Origin: Clostridia bacterium
GTDB taxonomy: Bacteria > Bacillota > Clostridia > DUPQ01
NCBI GenBank assembly: GCA_028690885.1
Contig: JAQVAJ010000096.1
Coordinates: 1-6,489 of the forward strand
Direction: 5' to 3'
DNA length: 6,489 bases
This document shows, piece after piece, positions 5,982 through 6,489 of this stretch. Each line of letters begins with the position of its first letter. Within the stretch, counting starts at the first letter, position 1. A model generated the notes under the pieces. It was not told the origin of the DNA and made no database searches. It saw nothing but the letters and a program-made list of their open reading frames with translations. A program made the translations under genes and the position numbers.

Positions 5982-6489
5982 TGAAAAAAGATGTAATAAT
6001 TGCATGTGATTTTCCGTCAAAGAAGGATGTAATGGATTTTCTGAACTTGTTTGGGCAGGAAAAACCTTTTGTAAAAATTGGAATGGAACTTTTTTATGCA
6101 GAAGGTCCGGATATAGTAAGAGATATTAAGGAAAAGGGACATAAGATATTTTTAGACCTGAAGCTTCATGATATACCAAATACAGTTGAAAGAGCTATGA
6201 GAAGCTTGTCACTATTGGATGTTGATATGGTAAATCTTCATACATCCGGTACTGTGAAAATGATGCAGGCAGCATTAAAGGGACTTACAAGAGAAGATGG
6301 AACCCGACCTCTTCTAATTGGAGTCACTCAGCTAACATCAACAAATGATTCGGAGCTTCATGAGCAATTAATGATCAACAGCTCAATGGATAATACAGTT
6401 ATGCATTATGCAAAGCTTGCAGTGACAGCCGGAATAGATGGTGTGGTTTGTTCACCATTGGAAGCTGAAAAAGTAAAGAATGCATGCGG
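5981..6489 (+). CDS. pyrF: Orotidine 5'-phosphate decarboxylase, 3' truncated
   Basis: This enzyme decarboxylates OMP to UMP, the last step of the pathway. The first 169 residues are present and the gene runs off the right edge; the family is usually 230-310 residues, so the phosphate-binding end is missing. Visible marks are IIACDF (6-11, D10), FVKIGMELF (30-38, K32) and the catalytic signature DLKLHDIPNT (59-68) with D59, K61 and D64. VNLHTSG (84-90) follows, then LLIGVTQLTS (111-120). The ATG shares one base with the pyrD stop (TAATG) and sits 7 nt after AGGAGGGG (5966-5973), so reinitiation by the same ribosomes is likely. pyrE is a likely next gene, but it is not seen here. Confidence 0.96.
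   Translation, partial: MKKDVIIACDFPSKKDVMDFLNLFGQEKPFVKIGMELFYAEGPDIVRDIKEKGHKIFLDLKLHDIPNTVERAMRSLSLLDVDMVNLHTSGTVKMMQAALKGLTREDGTRPLLIGVTQLTSTNDSELHEQLMINSSMDNTVMHYAKLAVTAGIDGVVCSPLEAEKVKNAC

Noticed and set aside
1..6489. A mobile element, CRISPR array, defence system or other new system
   Set aside because: No repeats arrays, transposase, integrase, inverted-repeat ends or unusual gene content were seen; gene content is housekeeping pyrimidine metabolism plus two small-family genes.

Overview
The window holds a de novo pyrimidine biosynthesis and salvage operon from a low-GC Gram-positive bacterium. All genes are on the + strand. The purine-rich Shine-Dalgarno sites, the AT-rich DNA, the PyrR-type RNA attenuator and the class 1B dihydroorotate dehydrogenase (PyrD plus the iron-sulfur flavoprotein PyrK) point to an anaerobic member of the Clostridia. 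A Lachnospiraceae-like host is my guess from the feel of the proteins and is not proven.

Left part (1-990): the 3' end of a multi-pass membrane protein of the YhfC putative intramembrane protease family. It is followed after 4 nt by a complete small YbjQ/UPF0145 protein. The two look co-transcribed and have no obvious link to pyrimidines.

Regulatory gap (991-1209): a sigma-A-like promoter (about 1049-1077) is followed by a PyrR-dependent transcription attenuator. It contains a PyrR-binding hairpin with the diagnostic CAGAGA hexaloop (1094-1114), an antiterminator pairing (1113-1158) and an intrinsic terminator with eight T (1151-1185). The three structures share arms and exclude one another.

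Operon (1210 to the right edge): pyrR (regulator), uraA (uracil permease), pyrC (dihydroorotase), pyrK and pyrD (NAD-linked dihydroorotate dehydrogenase), and pyrF (OMP decarboxylase, cut by the window end). From pyrC onward the genes overlap by 19, 7 and 1 nt, which suggests translational coupling. A strong GC-rich hairpin with a poor U tract separates uraA from pyrC. pyrB, pyrE and carAB are not in the window.

Working together: when UMP/UTP is high, PyrR should bind the leader hairpin, release the terminator and stop transcription of uptake and synthesis genes. When it is low, the antiterminator forms and the whole operon is read. I found no novel system here. The most notable points are the well-resolved attenuator with a non-standard PyrR-site stem, matching oddities in PyrR itself, and small departures from family consensus in PyrC and the YhfC-like protein.
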